A program made the translations under genes and the position numbers. Of a stretch of 57,345 nt of DNA, positions 7,710 to 14,098 are shown one piece after another; positions within the stretch are counted from its first letter, which is position 1, and every line of letters starts with the position of its first letter. Location: contig JAFWBQ010000068.1 in assembly GCA_017507125.1 (NCBI GenBank), forward strand, positions 1 to 57,345. Direction: 5' to 3'. The stretch comes from Lentisphaeria bacterium (GTDB lineage Bacteria; Verrucomicrobiota; Lentisphaeria; Victivallales; Victivallaceae). Below the pieces are notes generated by a model, which was not told the origin of the DNA, did not search any database, and saw nothing but the letters and a program-made list of their open reading frames with translations.

Positions 7710-7826
7710 TCAGTTCCGCTCCAGTGCGGCAATAACAGCGGCGTTTTCTGTGGTGTCAGAAAATACCAGAGTACTGTTATCCGGCAGGGTTCTCTGAGTT
7801 TTCGCGGTATACTTAAAGCCAGACCG
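7710..7826 (-). pseudogene. Possible C-terminal gene remnant
   Basis: The minus strand keeps about 38 open codons ending in a stop at 7710-7712. The translation has a coding look (SGFKYTAKTQRTLPDNST, then LVFSDTTENAAVIAALE). Style and composition recall the C-terminus of a pseudopilin-like or DUF1559-like protein, but this is a weak impression. There is no start and an upstream in-frame stop, so it would be a decayed fragment. Confidence 0.3.
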
Positions 7827-7879
7827 TCAAAAATCGTGTCGCTCATAGTTTTGGGGACTTTCGCGGTAAAGTCGGACGA

Positions 7880-7943
7880 GTCAGACTTGTCTGACGGGTC
7901 TGCCCCGCCTTCGCCAAGGCTACTGCGGGCAAGCAGGGCAGAC
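7880..7943. repeat. Two adjacent hairpin-forming palindromes
   Basis: GTCAGA/TCTGAC with a four-base loop (7880-7895) is followed by GTCTGCCC (7898-7905) paired with GGGCAGAC (7936-7943). An A7 tract follows on the plus strand, so it is not a canonical plus-strand terminator. It looks like extragenic palindromic DNA. It lies directly upstream of the small-RNA promoter. Confidence 0.5.
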
Positions 7944-7953
7944 AAAAAAACGC

Positions 7954-7982
7954 TTGACTTTTCAAAAAAGTGGTGGTAAATT
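7954..7982 (+). promoter_or_regulatory. Promoter of a candidate small RNA
   Basis: TTGACT (7954-7959), 17-bp spacer, TAAATT (7977-7982), ending about seven bases before a compact hairpin RNA with a T7 tract. No reading frame follows. Confidence 0.6.
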
Positions 7983-7988
7983 AACAGC

Positions 7989-8049
7989 GTGTCTTTCTGA
8001 GTGTGAGCGGAACCTCACGATTGAGGGTGCCTGCAGAAAGACTTTTTTT
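7989..8049 (+). ncRNA. Candidate hairpin small RNA, about 60 nt
   Basis: A consensus promoter is followed at the expected distance by a 9-bp perfect stem, GTCTTTCTG (7991-7999) with CAGAAAGAC (8034-8042), ending in T7 (8043-8049). Inside is a second hairpin GTGAG/CTCAC (8003-8007, 8014-8018) closing a CGGAAC loop. The whole unit is promoter, RNA and terminator with no coding space, in a gap between the binding-protein gene and tRNA-Gln. It does not match the 4.5S, 6S, tmRNA or RNase P motifs I know. It could instead be only a terminator for a longer transcript. Confidence 0.5.
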
Positions 8050-8176
8050 ATTTCAAAGTCCACTCATCGTTACCGTAGTCATCACCGGCATTGTTCCAAA
8101 GGGAAATTTATTTCACGCAGGAAAACTCAATAAATTACGGAATGATTCGTTTTCACGGAATTACGGCAAAAAAAAA

Positions 8177-8250
8177 TGGTAGTCCTGTAAGGATTTGAAC
8201 CTCAACAAAGTGAACCAGAATCACTTGTGCTACCATTACACCACAGGACT
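8177..8250 (-). tRNA. tRNA-Gln (CTG)
   Basis: A full cloverleaf on the minus strand. The acceptor arm AGTCCTG pairs with CAGGACT, followed by discriminator A and an encoded CCA. The anticodon stem AGTGA/TCACT encloses the loop TTCTGGT, giving anticodon CTG for CAG codons. The T arm contains GGTTCAAATCC. Confidence 0.95.
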
Positions 8251-8297
8251 ACTTGTGTTTTTCAACTGTCAGGCATCCTTGCCTTTCGTTGTTCCAT

Positions 8298-8326
8298 AAT
8301 ATACATGTATTTTTTGAATTTTGCAA
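8298..8326 (-). promoter_or_regulatory. Promoter of tRNA-Gln
   Basis: Minus-strand TTGCAA (8321-8326), 17-bp spacer, TATATT (8298-8303). It implies a 5' leader of about 40 bases, with a small hairpin, removed by RNase P. Confidence 0.65.
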
Positions 8327-8388
8327 GCCGATTTTTAAAAAAAATTCATTTTTTTTTGATTTTTCCTTATTTTCCTCTTTTTTAAGGG

Positions 8389-8423
8389 AAAAAAAATCCT
8401 CTTTCGCAACTTGAAAGAGGATT
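8389..8423 (-). terminator. Rho-independent terminator after the AhpD-like gene
   Basis: An 11-bp perfect stem (8395-8405 with 8413-8423) and a seven-base loop, followed on the minus strand by eight T. Confidence 0.9.
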
Positions 8424-8446
8424 CCGTCACTTCAAAAGAGCTTTTT

Positions 8447-8830
8447 TTATTTCATGGGCGCCTTGATATCTGAATCAAGTCCGATAGCTCCGTTGAATTT
8501 GTTGAAAAGGCTGATGGAGGCGGCGACTTCCACAGCGGCGGTGATCTCTTCGTCGGTGCATCCCGCCTGAAGAGCGGCGGCGCGGTGGGCGTCAAGGCAG
8601 TACTGGCATCCATTGACGGCGCTACATGCGATGATGATGAGCTCCTTGGTCTTGGGGTCAAGTCCTTTTCCGGCGGCTTCGGCGATTTTCAGTACAGCTT
8701 CAAGGAAGTCTCCGTTCCTGCCCATGGCCTGAAAGACCTGGGGCACAAATCCGAACTGTTTTTCAACAGCGTTCTGGATGGCAACTGCTTTTTCATCGCC
8801 TGTCTTGTTGTAAAGTTTGATTGATGACAT
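8447..8830 (-). CDS. Carboxymuconolactone decarboxylase / AhpD-like family protein
   Basis: A 127-residue all-helical protein of the CMD fold. The redox motif CQYCLDAH (CxxC with a histidine four residues later, residues about 76-83) is the AhpD-type catalytic site. Upstream is the helix KELIIIACSAVNG typical of the family. AhpD-type members act as alkylhydroperoxidases or thiol-disulphide relays in the cytoplasm. There is no ahpC nearby. It is a single-gene transcription unit with its own strong terminator. Exact substrate is unknown. Confidence 0.9.
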   Translation of the reverse strand: MSSIKLYNKTGDEKAVAIQNAVEKQFGFVPQVFQAMGRNGDFLEAVLKIAEAAGKGLDPKTKELIIIACSAVNGCQYCLDAHRAAALQAGCTDEEITAAVEVAASISLFNKFNGAIGLDSDIKAPMK

Positions 8831-8874
8831 TTTCTTTTCTCCTTTACTCCTCTTTATGTTTGAACCAAACCGCT

Positions 8875-8909
8875 AAAAAAAGCGTCCGGCTCCTCTTTCC
8901 CGAACGCTT
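8875..8909 (-). terminator. Rho-independent terminator after the minus-strand pseudopilin
   Basis: A 10-bp stem with one wobble pair (8880-8889 with 8900-8909) ends in T7 on the minus strand, 16 bases beyond the pseudopilin stop. Confidence 0.8.
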
Positions 8910-8924
8910 GGCGGTAAAAATTGA

Positions 8925-9674
8925 TCAATCAGCATCAGGATCAAAAATCCAATCAGCATCCTCTGATTGCGCCACGCGCCGTGCTTCTCTGCTATCAGCA
9001 TCGGTAACATGGGTATAATAACGCTTCAAATAAAGACCTTCCTTTGTGAAAGATTCTGTGTGTCCATCAAGAAAGAAGATATTTACCTGACCGCCATGAA
9101 GCAGTGTTGGACGCCCCCAGTTATCAGAATTTCCGGGAGCAGCGGTGGCGTTGAAATTAATTCTTGCTTTCCCAATTATTTGTTCATTTTCAAGTTTTGC
9201 GGAACATCCCCCCAAAGCCAACTGGTTGGCGGCTACAATAAAATCATTGTTAAATCTTAATGCTCTGGTGCTTTTAAAATCAATGCCGGGGACGGCTGCT
9301 TCAGATGAGTATATCATTCCGTATGCCTCCTGTAATGCATCCCGGCGATCATTACCGGAAACGGATGACAAATCAGCTGCTTTTTTAGGTATAATTGCCG
9401 GACAACGAGCTACAGTCATATCGTTTTGCAATTTATTGCCACTTTCCAAAGACTGGGTCCAAGTGAAGTTGGTATTGCCAGGCAAGTACTGTCTGTCCCC
9501 TTCGTTCATATAGGCGCGCATGATTTTCATGACCTGCCCCTGATTGCTCAGGCAGGCGGTGCGGCGGGCGGAGGTCTGTGCCATGCCCACGGCGGGGATG
9601 ATGAGTCCTGCCAGCAGGGCGATGATACCCACAACGACCAGCAGCTCAACGAGAGTAAATGTGTGTCTTTTCAT
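8925..9674 (-). CDS. Type II secretion/type IV pilus pseudopilin-like protein
   Basis: A 249-residue protein with a class III prepilin leader. After MKRHT the motif FTLVELLVVVGIIALLAGLIIP is split by the prepilin peptidase before F and leaves a hydrophobic N-terminal helix with the invariant Glu5. The globular part contains NDFIVAANQ and the FFLDGHTES segment near the C-terminus, typical of the many prepilin-like proteins of Lentisphaerota and Planctomycetes. The ATG at 9674 is preferred (GGAGA upstream, leader of normal length); a TTG at 9728 is rejected because it would add 18 residues before the leader. It is divergent from the GspG-like gene at 9864. Confidence 0.85.
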   Translation of the reverse strand: MKRHTFTLVELLVVVGIIALLAGLIIPAVGMAQTSARRTACLSNQGQVMKIMRAYMNEGDRQYLPGNTNFTWTQSLESGNKLQNDMTVARCPAIIPKKAADLSSVSGNDRRDALQEAYGMIYSSEAAVPGIDFKSTRALRFNNDFIVAANQLALGGCSAKLENEQIIGKARINFNATAAPGNSDNWGRPTLLHGGQVNIFFLDGHTESFTKEGLYLKRYYTHVTDADSREARRVAQSEDADWIFDPDAD

Positions 9675-9713
9675 ATCGTGTTCTCCGTAGTATTTAGAGT
9701 TGTGTCCAATTAT

Positions 9714-9742
9714 ATAATAACCTTGCAAGGGGGATTTGTCAA
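9714..9742 (-). promoter_or_regulatory. Promoter of the minus-strand pseudopilin
   Basis: Minus-strand TTGACA (9737-9742), 17-bp spacer, TATTAT (9714-9719). The spacer contains the perfect palindrome CCTTGCAAGG (9721-9730), a possible operator. Confidence 0.7.
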
Positions 9743-9783
9743 GACCTCAAGGGAATTTTTTGGCAAAATTTTATATTTTTCTC

Positions 9784-9812
9784 TTGACAAAAAGGCTTTT
9801 TGCAGATACAGT
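9784..9812 (+). promoter_or_regulatory. Promoter of the GspG-like gene
   Basis: TTGACA (9784-9789), 17-bp spacer, TACAGT (9807-9812). It lies 52 bases before the start at 9864 and is divergent from the neighbouring pseudopilin promoter. Confidence 0.65.
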
Positions 9813-9863
9813 ATGTGTGTGACAAACTGTTTTTTTCTAAACTTACAGAAAGGAAAATACCCC

Positions 9864-10577
9864 ATGAAAAAGAGATATTTTACCCTTGTTGAACTTCTCG
9901 TTGTTGTCGGTATCGTGGTCATCCTCGCCGGACTCGTTCTGCCCGCTGTCATCGGCGGCGCCCAGCAGGGACGCATCACTCAGGCAAAAGCTGATATGAA
10001 AGCCATTCAGATGGCACTGGCTCAGATGGACCAGACTTACGGGAGAATACTGCGTGTTTCCAGTGATGCGACTCCTAAAGTAACCTATGCGACGGGGGCA
10101 AGTGCTACTGGTACATCAAACTTTGAAACAACCAAAATCAGTTCAGACTCCAACCTTACGGGGAGTGATACATCCACAACTTTTGCAGTTTATGACAATA
10201 ACAATTTGAATGCCTATAATTCCCTTATCGCAGAGTTAACGGCTACAGGGAAAAAAGGCAGCGATACAATTCCTTATCAGCATAATACCCGAAAAATCAA
10301 ATTTCTTGATCCCAATTCAAGTTTTGACCCTGCAAGTGACTTTAACAGTAATTCCAACGCGCCGTTGCTGTGGCGTGATCCCTGGGGAAATGCTTATACC
10401 ATTATGATCAACGTGGATGGCAAAGATCGCATCCGGCGTCCTGATGATACAAGCAAATATATTTCCGGTAAAACTGCAATTTATTCTTACGGCCCCAACG
10501 GCGAAAACAACCAGGGTAAAAACGCTGCTGAGGGCGGCGACAAGCTGGATGACGATATTGCCACCTGGCACAAGTGA
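9864..10577 (+). CDS. GspG-like major pseudopilin
   Basis: A 237-residue prepilin. The leader MKKRY is followed by FTLVELLVVVGIVVILAGLVLP, with Glu5 for assembly. The globular domain has the GspG signature: LLWRDPWGNAYTI in the middle, then IYSYGPNGENNQG and a C-terminal DKLDDDIATW, where the conserved aspartates bind calcium in true GspG proteins. It is longer than classic GspG (about 145) because of a Ser/Thr/Asn-rich insert around residues 60-120. The start at 9864 has GAAAGGAAA upstream; a longer frame beginning at 9426 crosses the divergent gene and is rejected. The ATPases and PilC/GspF for assembly are at 24.5-29.3 kb. Confidence 0.87.
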   Translation: MKKRYFTLVELLVVVGIVVILAGLVLPAVIGGAQQGRITQAKADMKAIQMALAQMDQTYGRILRVSSDATPKVTYATGASATGTSNFETTKISSDSNLTGSDTSTTFAVYDNNNLNAYNSLIAELTATGKKGSDTIPYQHNTRKIKFLDPNSSFDPASDFNSNSNAPLLWRDPWGNAYTIMINVDGKDRIRRPDDTSKYISGKTAIYSYGPNGENNQGKNAAEGGDKLDDDIATWHK

Positions 10578-10627
10578 TAAAAACGCATGAGGCGTTTGAA
10601 ATAATATTGAGGATGAAAAAAGAGAAA

Positions 10628-11389
10628 ATGGCAAAGATCAAGATCATGCCTTGCCTTGACATGCGCGAAGGCAGGGTGGTAAAAGGAGTGCATTTCGTGG
10701 ACATCGCCGATGCCGGTGATCCGGTGGAGTGCGCCAAGGCGTATTGTGCCGCAGGTGCCGATGAACTGGCGCTGCTGGATATTACCGCCACCGTTGAAAA
10801 ACGTGCCACCATTGCCGATGTGGTAAAAAGGGTTGCCGAAGTGTGCACCGTCCCCTTCACCGTGGGCGGCGGTATCAACAGTGTTGAAGCGGCAGGTGTC
10901 GTGCTCAAAGCAGGTGCCAATAAAATTTCCACCAGCAGCGCTGCATTCCGCAACCCCCAGCTGATCCCCGACCTGATCAAGGAATTCGGCGTGGATGCCG
11001 TCACCGTCGCCATCGACGTGGATGTGAACCCTGCGCTGCCCTCCGGTTACGAAGTCTACATCGACGGCGGCAGGACTGCCACCGGATTTGATGCTGTGGA
11101 GTTCGCCAAAAAAGTGGATGGTTTCGGTGTCAAGACCATTCTGCCCACCAGCAAAGCAGGCGACGGTGCCAAGACCGGATACGATCTGCCTGTCATCAAA
11201 GCCATGCACGATGTGTGCAACGCTGAGATCGTGGCTTCCGGCGGCGCCGGAACCATGGAACACTTTGCCGAAGCCGCCGAAGCCGGTGCAACCGTGCTCC
11301 TTGCCGCTTCTGTGTTCCACTTCCACATGATCGATATCCCCGAACTGAAAAAGTTCCTCGCAGCGCGCAACTTTGACGTTGCCCTCTGA
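10628..11389 (+). CDS. hisF: Imidazole glycerol phosphate synthase, cyclase subunit
   Basis: A 253-residue (beta-alpha)8 barrel that, with the HisH glutaminase, makes imidazole glycerol phosphate and AICAR. Starting at 10628 places the catalytic aspartate of PCLDMREGRVVKG at residue 11, as in the family; upstream in-frame ATGs are therefore rejected. Other landmarks are FTVGGGINS, the second catalytic aspartate in VAIDVDVN, TSKAGDGAKTGYD and ASGGAG. Several motifs deviate slightly (STSSAAF for INSAA, ILPTSKAGDG for LLTSMDRDG), but catalytic residues are kept. No hisH is adjacent. It starts 50 bp after the GspG-like gene and may share its transcript. Confidence 0.95.
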   Translation: MAKIKIMPCLDMREGRVVKGVHFVDIADAGDPVECAKAYCAAGADELALLDITATVEKRATIADVVKRVAEVCTVPFTVGGGINSVEAAGVVLKAGANKISTSSAAFRNPQLIPDLIKEFGVDAVTVAIDVDVNPALPSGYEVYIDGGRTATGFDAVEFAKKVDGFGVKTILPTSKAGDGAKTGYDLPVIKAMHDVCNAEIVASGGAGTMEHFAEAAEAGATVLLAASVFHFHMIDIPELKKFLAARNFDVAL

Positions 11390-11407
11390 AATTCAGCTAA
11401 TTTTCAG

Positions 11408-11450
11408 AAAAAAACCTCTCTTTCCCTTGACAATGAGGAAAAGAGAGGTT
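11408..11450 (-). terminator. Minus-strand terminator overlapping the tRNA-Thr promoter
   Basis: AACCTCTCTT (11413-11422) pairs with AAGAGAGGTT (11441-11450). On the minus strand the stem is followed by T7, so it would end transcripts coming from the ornithine-decarboxylase/zinc-ribbon side. On the plus strand there is no T tract. The loop contains the -35 box of the tRNA-Thr promoter. Confidence 0.6.
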
Positions 11451-11455
11451 ATATT
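11427..11455 (+). promoter_or_regulatory. Promoter of tRNA-Thr
   Basis: TTGACA (11427-11432), 17-bp spacer, TATATT (11450-11455), placing the start about seven bases before the mature tRNA 5' end. Confidence 0.8.
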
Positions 11456-11468
11456 ATGTTTACAAGGT

Positions 11469-11544
11469 GCCAATGTGGCTCAGCTGGTAGAGCAATTCAC
11501 TCGTAATGAATAGGTCACCGGTTCGAATCCGGTCATTGGCTCCA
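11469..11544 (+). tRNA. tRNA-Thr (CGT)
   Basis: A 76-base cloverleaf with encoded CCA. The acceptor arm GCCAATG pairs with CATTGGC, the anticodon loop CTCGTAA gives anticodon CGT for ACG codons, and the T arm is CCGGTTCGAATCCGG. A T8 tract follows at once and should end transcription. Its last 22 bases and the T tract are repeated 212 bp downstream. Confidence 0.95.
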
Positions 11545-11819
11545 TTTTTTTTGTCCTCAAATGCCGTGAGAATTGCTCTGATACAACCCAAAAACATCTT
11601 GCAAAAAATGTTTTGCCGCTGTTTTTGTTCTGTATCTCCGCTTTGCTCATTGGCTGACGCCAATAACCAATTCTCACTATCAGGCGGTTGCCTTCACTGC
11701 GTTCAGGCTCTGCGGCGGGCTGAAGCCCGCCTTGTCGAATCCGGTCATTGGCTCCATTTTTTTTGCCATAAATTCAGTGAGAATGGCTTTGCGGCGGACG
11801 AATGCCGTCTTGTCAAATC
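11523..11819 (+). repeat. Imperfect direct duplication starting in the tRNA-Thr 3' end
   Basis: The 31 bases at 11523-11553 (TCGAATCCGGTCATTGGCTC, then CA, T8 and G) recur exactly at 11735-11765. Homology continues with divergence: GTGAGAAT-GCT occurs at 11566 and again at 11777. A GCGGCGG...CTTGTC-AATC block at 11712-11741 recurs at 11791-11819. The unit is thus about 211 bp repeated about 1.4 times. One copy of the block forms the hairpin GGCGGGC/GCCCGCC. It contains no supported gene. It may be a relic of a tandem tRNA array or of an integration event at the tRNA 3' end. Confidence 0.7.
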
Positions 11820-11828
11820 AAGTTCTTA

Positions 11829-12350
11829 TTACTTTTTCTGCGAATACTGCAGTTCAAGAACCCGCCTTATGGCATCAGTGTTGTTCGATATTCTGCCAAT
11901 GTAACTGAATACTTCAGAAATCCCCCAAAAAATAAGGGCACTCACTAAAGAAACAACGATTCCGCCGGCAGCAGAAAGAATACCAACTATATTCCGTTCA
12001 CTTACGATCACAATGATCATAAATACCAGCGAAAGCAATGCCCCCACAATGTTCAATCCGGCAAGGATCATGAAAATCAACGCAAGAACAGGTCTTTCAT
12101 AGGTAGGCAAAGTGTAGCTTGATGCACTTTCCTTCTTCTGCACTGGCGCACCATTTTTCTGAGCCTCAGCAATCGGCGGAACCTGCGCTGCGTTGGCAAA
12201 ACCGGGAAAAGCATTTCTTCCGTTTTGCGAAACAGATCTCCGAACCCTTATGGTCCGGCGGCATGAAGGACAAGGCGCTTCTGCTCCGTCATCCTCGTTT
12301 TCACATTGGATCTTCTGGTCACAAAAAGGACAGTAATATACAAAACTCAT
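11829..12350 (-). CDS. Zinc-ribbon membrane protein of unknown function
   Basis: A 173-residue protein. Residues 1-35 form a zinc ribbon with two CxxC pairs (CPFC and CPSC) separated by an acidic stretch. A low-complexity linker to about residue 85 follows. Two hydrophobic helices at about 88-112 and 122-148 place the rest in the membrane, and the C-terminus is a short charged helix (RISNNTDAIRRVLEL). This zinc ribbon plus helical membrane part occurs in many uncharacterised proteins of the PVC group. The gene lies 43 bp after the decarboxylase gene on the same strand and may be cotranscribed. No function is assigned. Confidence 0.75.
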   Translation of the reverse strand: MSFVYYCPFCDQKIQCENEDDGAEAPCPSCRRTIRVRRSVSQNGRNAFPGFANAAQVPPIAEAQKNGAPVQKKESASSYTLPTYERPVLALIFMILAGLNIVGALLSLVFMIIVIVSERNIVGILSAAGGIVVSLVSALIFWGISEVFSYIGRISNNTDAIRRVLELQYSQKK

Positions 12351-12393
12351 TTAAGCTTTCCCTTATTTGATTGTGTTTTCTTTATATTATCCA

Positions 12394-13569
12394 TTATGCC
12401 TTTGAATCAACAAAATAGGTTTTGAGAGGGGGAAATCCGTTGAACTCGCAAGAAGCGTAGCTGGAGGTGTAGGCTCCGCAGCTGAACCAGTAGATCCGGT
12501 CTCCCGGCTTGATATAAGCAGGAAGCGGATTGCGGAAATATTCGTACATGATGTCCTGACTGTCACAGGTGGGACCGGCAATGATGAAATCCTCGCAATC
12601 CTCGCCCCTGGCTTCAGAGTAGATGGGATATTTGATGGATTCATCCCAGGTCTCGGCAAGTCCGTTGAATTTCCCGGCATCAATATAAAGCCATTTGTCA
12701 ACGCCGGTGGAAGACTTCTGGCTGATCAGCACGACCTCTGAAACAAGGATCCCCGCCTCCCCCACCAGAGAACGGCCGGGTTCAAGAATGATTTCAGGCA
12801 GGCTATCTCCGAAATCTTCATTGAGGTAGCGGGTGATCTCGTTGGCGTAGACTTCCATCTCATTGGTCTTGCTGATGTATTTGGCAGGAAATCCGCCGCC
12901 CATATTGATCAGGTCAAGGTCGATACCCTGGCTTTCCATGTAGTCGCAAATGTAACGGACCTTGGCAATGGCTGAATCCCAGGCGCCGATCTCACGCTGC
13001 TGGGAGCCCACGTGAAAGGAAATGCCGCAAGGCTTCAACCCCAGATCTTTGGCAAGAACAAGAAGATCTATTGCCATATCCGGGTGACATCCGAACTTCC
13101 TCGAAAGAGGCCAGTCAGCAGTTTCACTGCCTTCGCACAGGATGCGGCAGAAAACTCTTGAACCGGGGGCATATTTGGCAAGGTTCCGCAAATCGGTCTC
13201 ACTGTCGGTGGCAAAAAGACGGACGCCTTTTTCATAGAAATACTTGATGTCGGAAACCTTTTTGATGGTGTTTCCGTAACTCATTTTTTCAGGTAAAATG
13301 TCAAGGCTCAATGCCCTGTCAAGCTCATAGCGTGAAGCAATGTCAAAACAAGATCCCAGATCCCGGAGCAAAGTCAGAACTTCAGGGGCAGGATTCGCCT
13401 TCATCGCATAATAGACTTTGGCAAAAGGGAAGAATTTGCAGAGTTCATCATATTTCTGGCGGATTATATCCAGATTGACAACGACAAAGGGAGTCTCGTG
13501 TTTGGCGGACTCTGCTTTGAAAATGCTCCACTCTTCAGGTGAGTAGTAGTCTGAAACGTTGATCTTCAC
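12394..13569 (-). CDS. Ornithine/diaminopimelate/arginine decarboxylase family 2 enzyme
   Basis: A 391-residue fold-type III PLP enzyme, most like ornithine decarboxylase. The PLP lysine lies in YYAMKANP (residues about 52-59), the phosphate-binding loop in MGGGFPAKY and EPGRSLVGEAG, and the active-site cysteine in AGPTCDSQD. The C-terminal FSCGAYTSSYA completes the barrel and sheet interface. Decarboxylation of ornithine or lysine would feed polyamine synthesis in the cytoplasm. I chose the GTG at 13569 because AAGGAG lies nine bases upstream; a TTG at 13596 would put this site inside the gene. Its promoter is at 13686-13714. Lysine or both substrates remain possible. Confidence 0.88.
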   Translation of the reverse strand: MKINVSDYYSPEEWSIFKAESAKHETPFVVVNLDIIRQKYDELCKFFPFAKVYYAMKANPAPEVLTLLRDLGSCFDIASRYELDRALSLDILPEKMSYGNTIKKVSDIKYFYEKGVRLFATDSETDLRNLAKYAPGSRVFCRILCEGSETADWPLSRKFGCHPDMAIDLLVLAKDLGLKPCGISFHVGSQQREIGAWDSAIAKVRYICDYMESQGIDLDLINMGGGFPAKYISKTNEMEVYANEITRYLNEDFGDSLPEIILEPGRSLVGEAGILVSEVVLISQKSSTGVDKWLYIDAGKFNGLAETWDESIKYPIYSEARGEDCEDFIIAGPTCDSQDIMYEYFRNPLPAYIKPGDRIYWFSCGAYTSSYASCEFNGFPPLKTYFVDSKA

Positions 13570-13685
13570 AGCAACGGTCTCCTTTTGCAGCTTCAAGTAT
13601 TGAAAAAAAGGTCATGAAACTTAAATTAATGCACGAACTGATTATTACAAGTGTTGTTTTGAAAAAATTCTGTTATTTTTTTTAA

Positions 13686-13714
13686 TCTATAACCAAAATA
13701 GGGAAAAAATTCAA
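13686..13714 (-). promoter_or_regulatory. Promoter of the decarboxylase gene
   Basis: Minus-strand TTGAAT (13709-13714), 17-bp spacer, TATAGA (13686-13691), giving a leader of about 110 bases that is rich in A and T. Confidence 0.55.
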
Positions 13715-13732
13715 AAAAAATCATATTAAAAC

Positions 13733-13760
13733 TTGAAAAGAAAGTTTTCAATGCTATATT
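13733..13760 (+). promoter_or_regulatory. Promoter of rpmE
   Basis: TTGAAA (13733-13738), 16-bp spacer, TATATT (13755-13760), about 50 bases before the rpmE start and divergent from the decarboxylase promoter. Confidence 0.65.
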
Positions 13761-13816
13761 ATTAAATGTAATTATTGAAGTGTAAACAATTCTTAAAATA
13801 TAAGGCAGGTAAAACA

Positions 13817-14017
13817 ATGAAAAAAGACATCCATCCGACCTACGGCGATGCCATCGTGACCTGTGCTTGCGGCGAAGTGTGGCACATCAAATCCACCCGT
13901 CCTGAGTACAAAGTTGGTATCTGCGCCAAGTGCCACCCCTTCTTCACCGGTAAGCAGAAATTTGTTGACACCGCCGGTCGTATCGACAAGTTCAACCGTC
14001 GTTACAAGAAGGCCTGA
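13817..14017 (+). CDS. rpmE: 50S ribosomal protein L31
   Basis: A 66-residue L31 of the zinc-binding type. It begins [20 protein letters not shown] and has four zinc ligands: C16, C18, C36 and C39. The end FNRRYKK is also typical. The protein sits at the bridge between the ribosomal subunits. The ATG at 13817 matches the family start exactly; an upstream start at 13775 is rejected. It has its own promoter and a strong terminator, and is followed by prfA, a common rpmE-prfA order in bacteria. Confidence 0.97.
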   Translation: MKKDIHPTYGDAIVTCACGEVWHIKSTRPEYKVGICAKCHPFFTGKQKFVDTAGRIDKFNRRYKKA

Positions 14018-14044
14018 GTCCAAGACTCAGTGTGAATACGAAAG

Positions 14045-14072
14045 AACCGCCGGAGTTTTCGGCGGTTTTTTT
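14045..14072 (+). terminator. Rho-independent terminator after rpmE
   Basis: An 8-bp stem AACCGCCG/CGGCGGTT (14045-14052, 14060-14067) with a seven-base loop and a run of seven T. Confidence 0.9.
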
Positions 14073-14098
14073 GTGAAAAAATCCGGAGTGTTTTCAGA

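Noticed and set aside
9426..9863. Upstream extension of the GspG-like frame
   Set aside because: It overlaps the divergent pseudopilin gene and both promoters; the prepilin leader begins at 9864.
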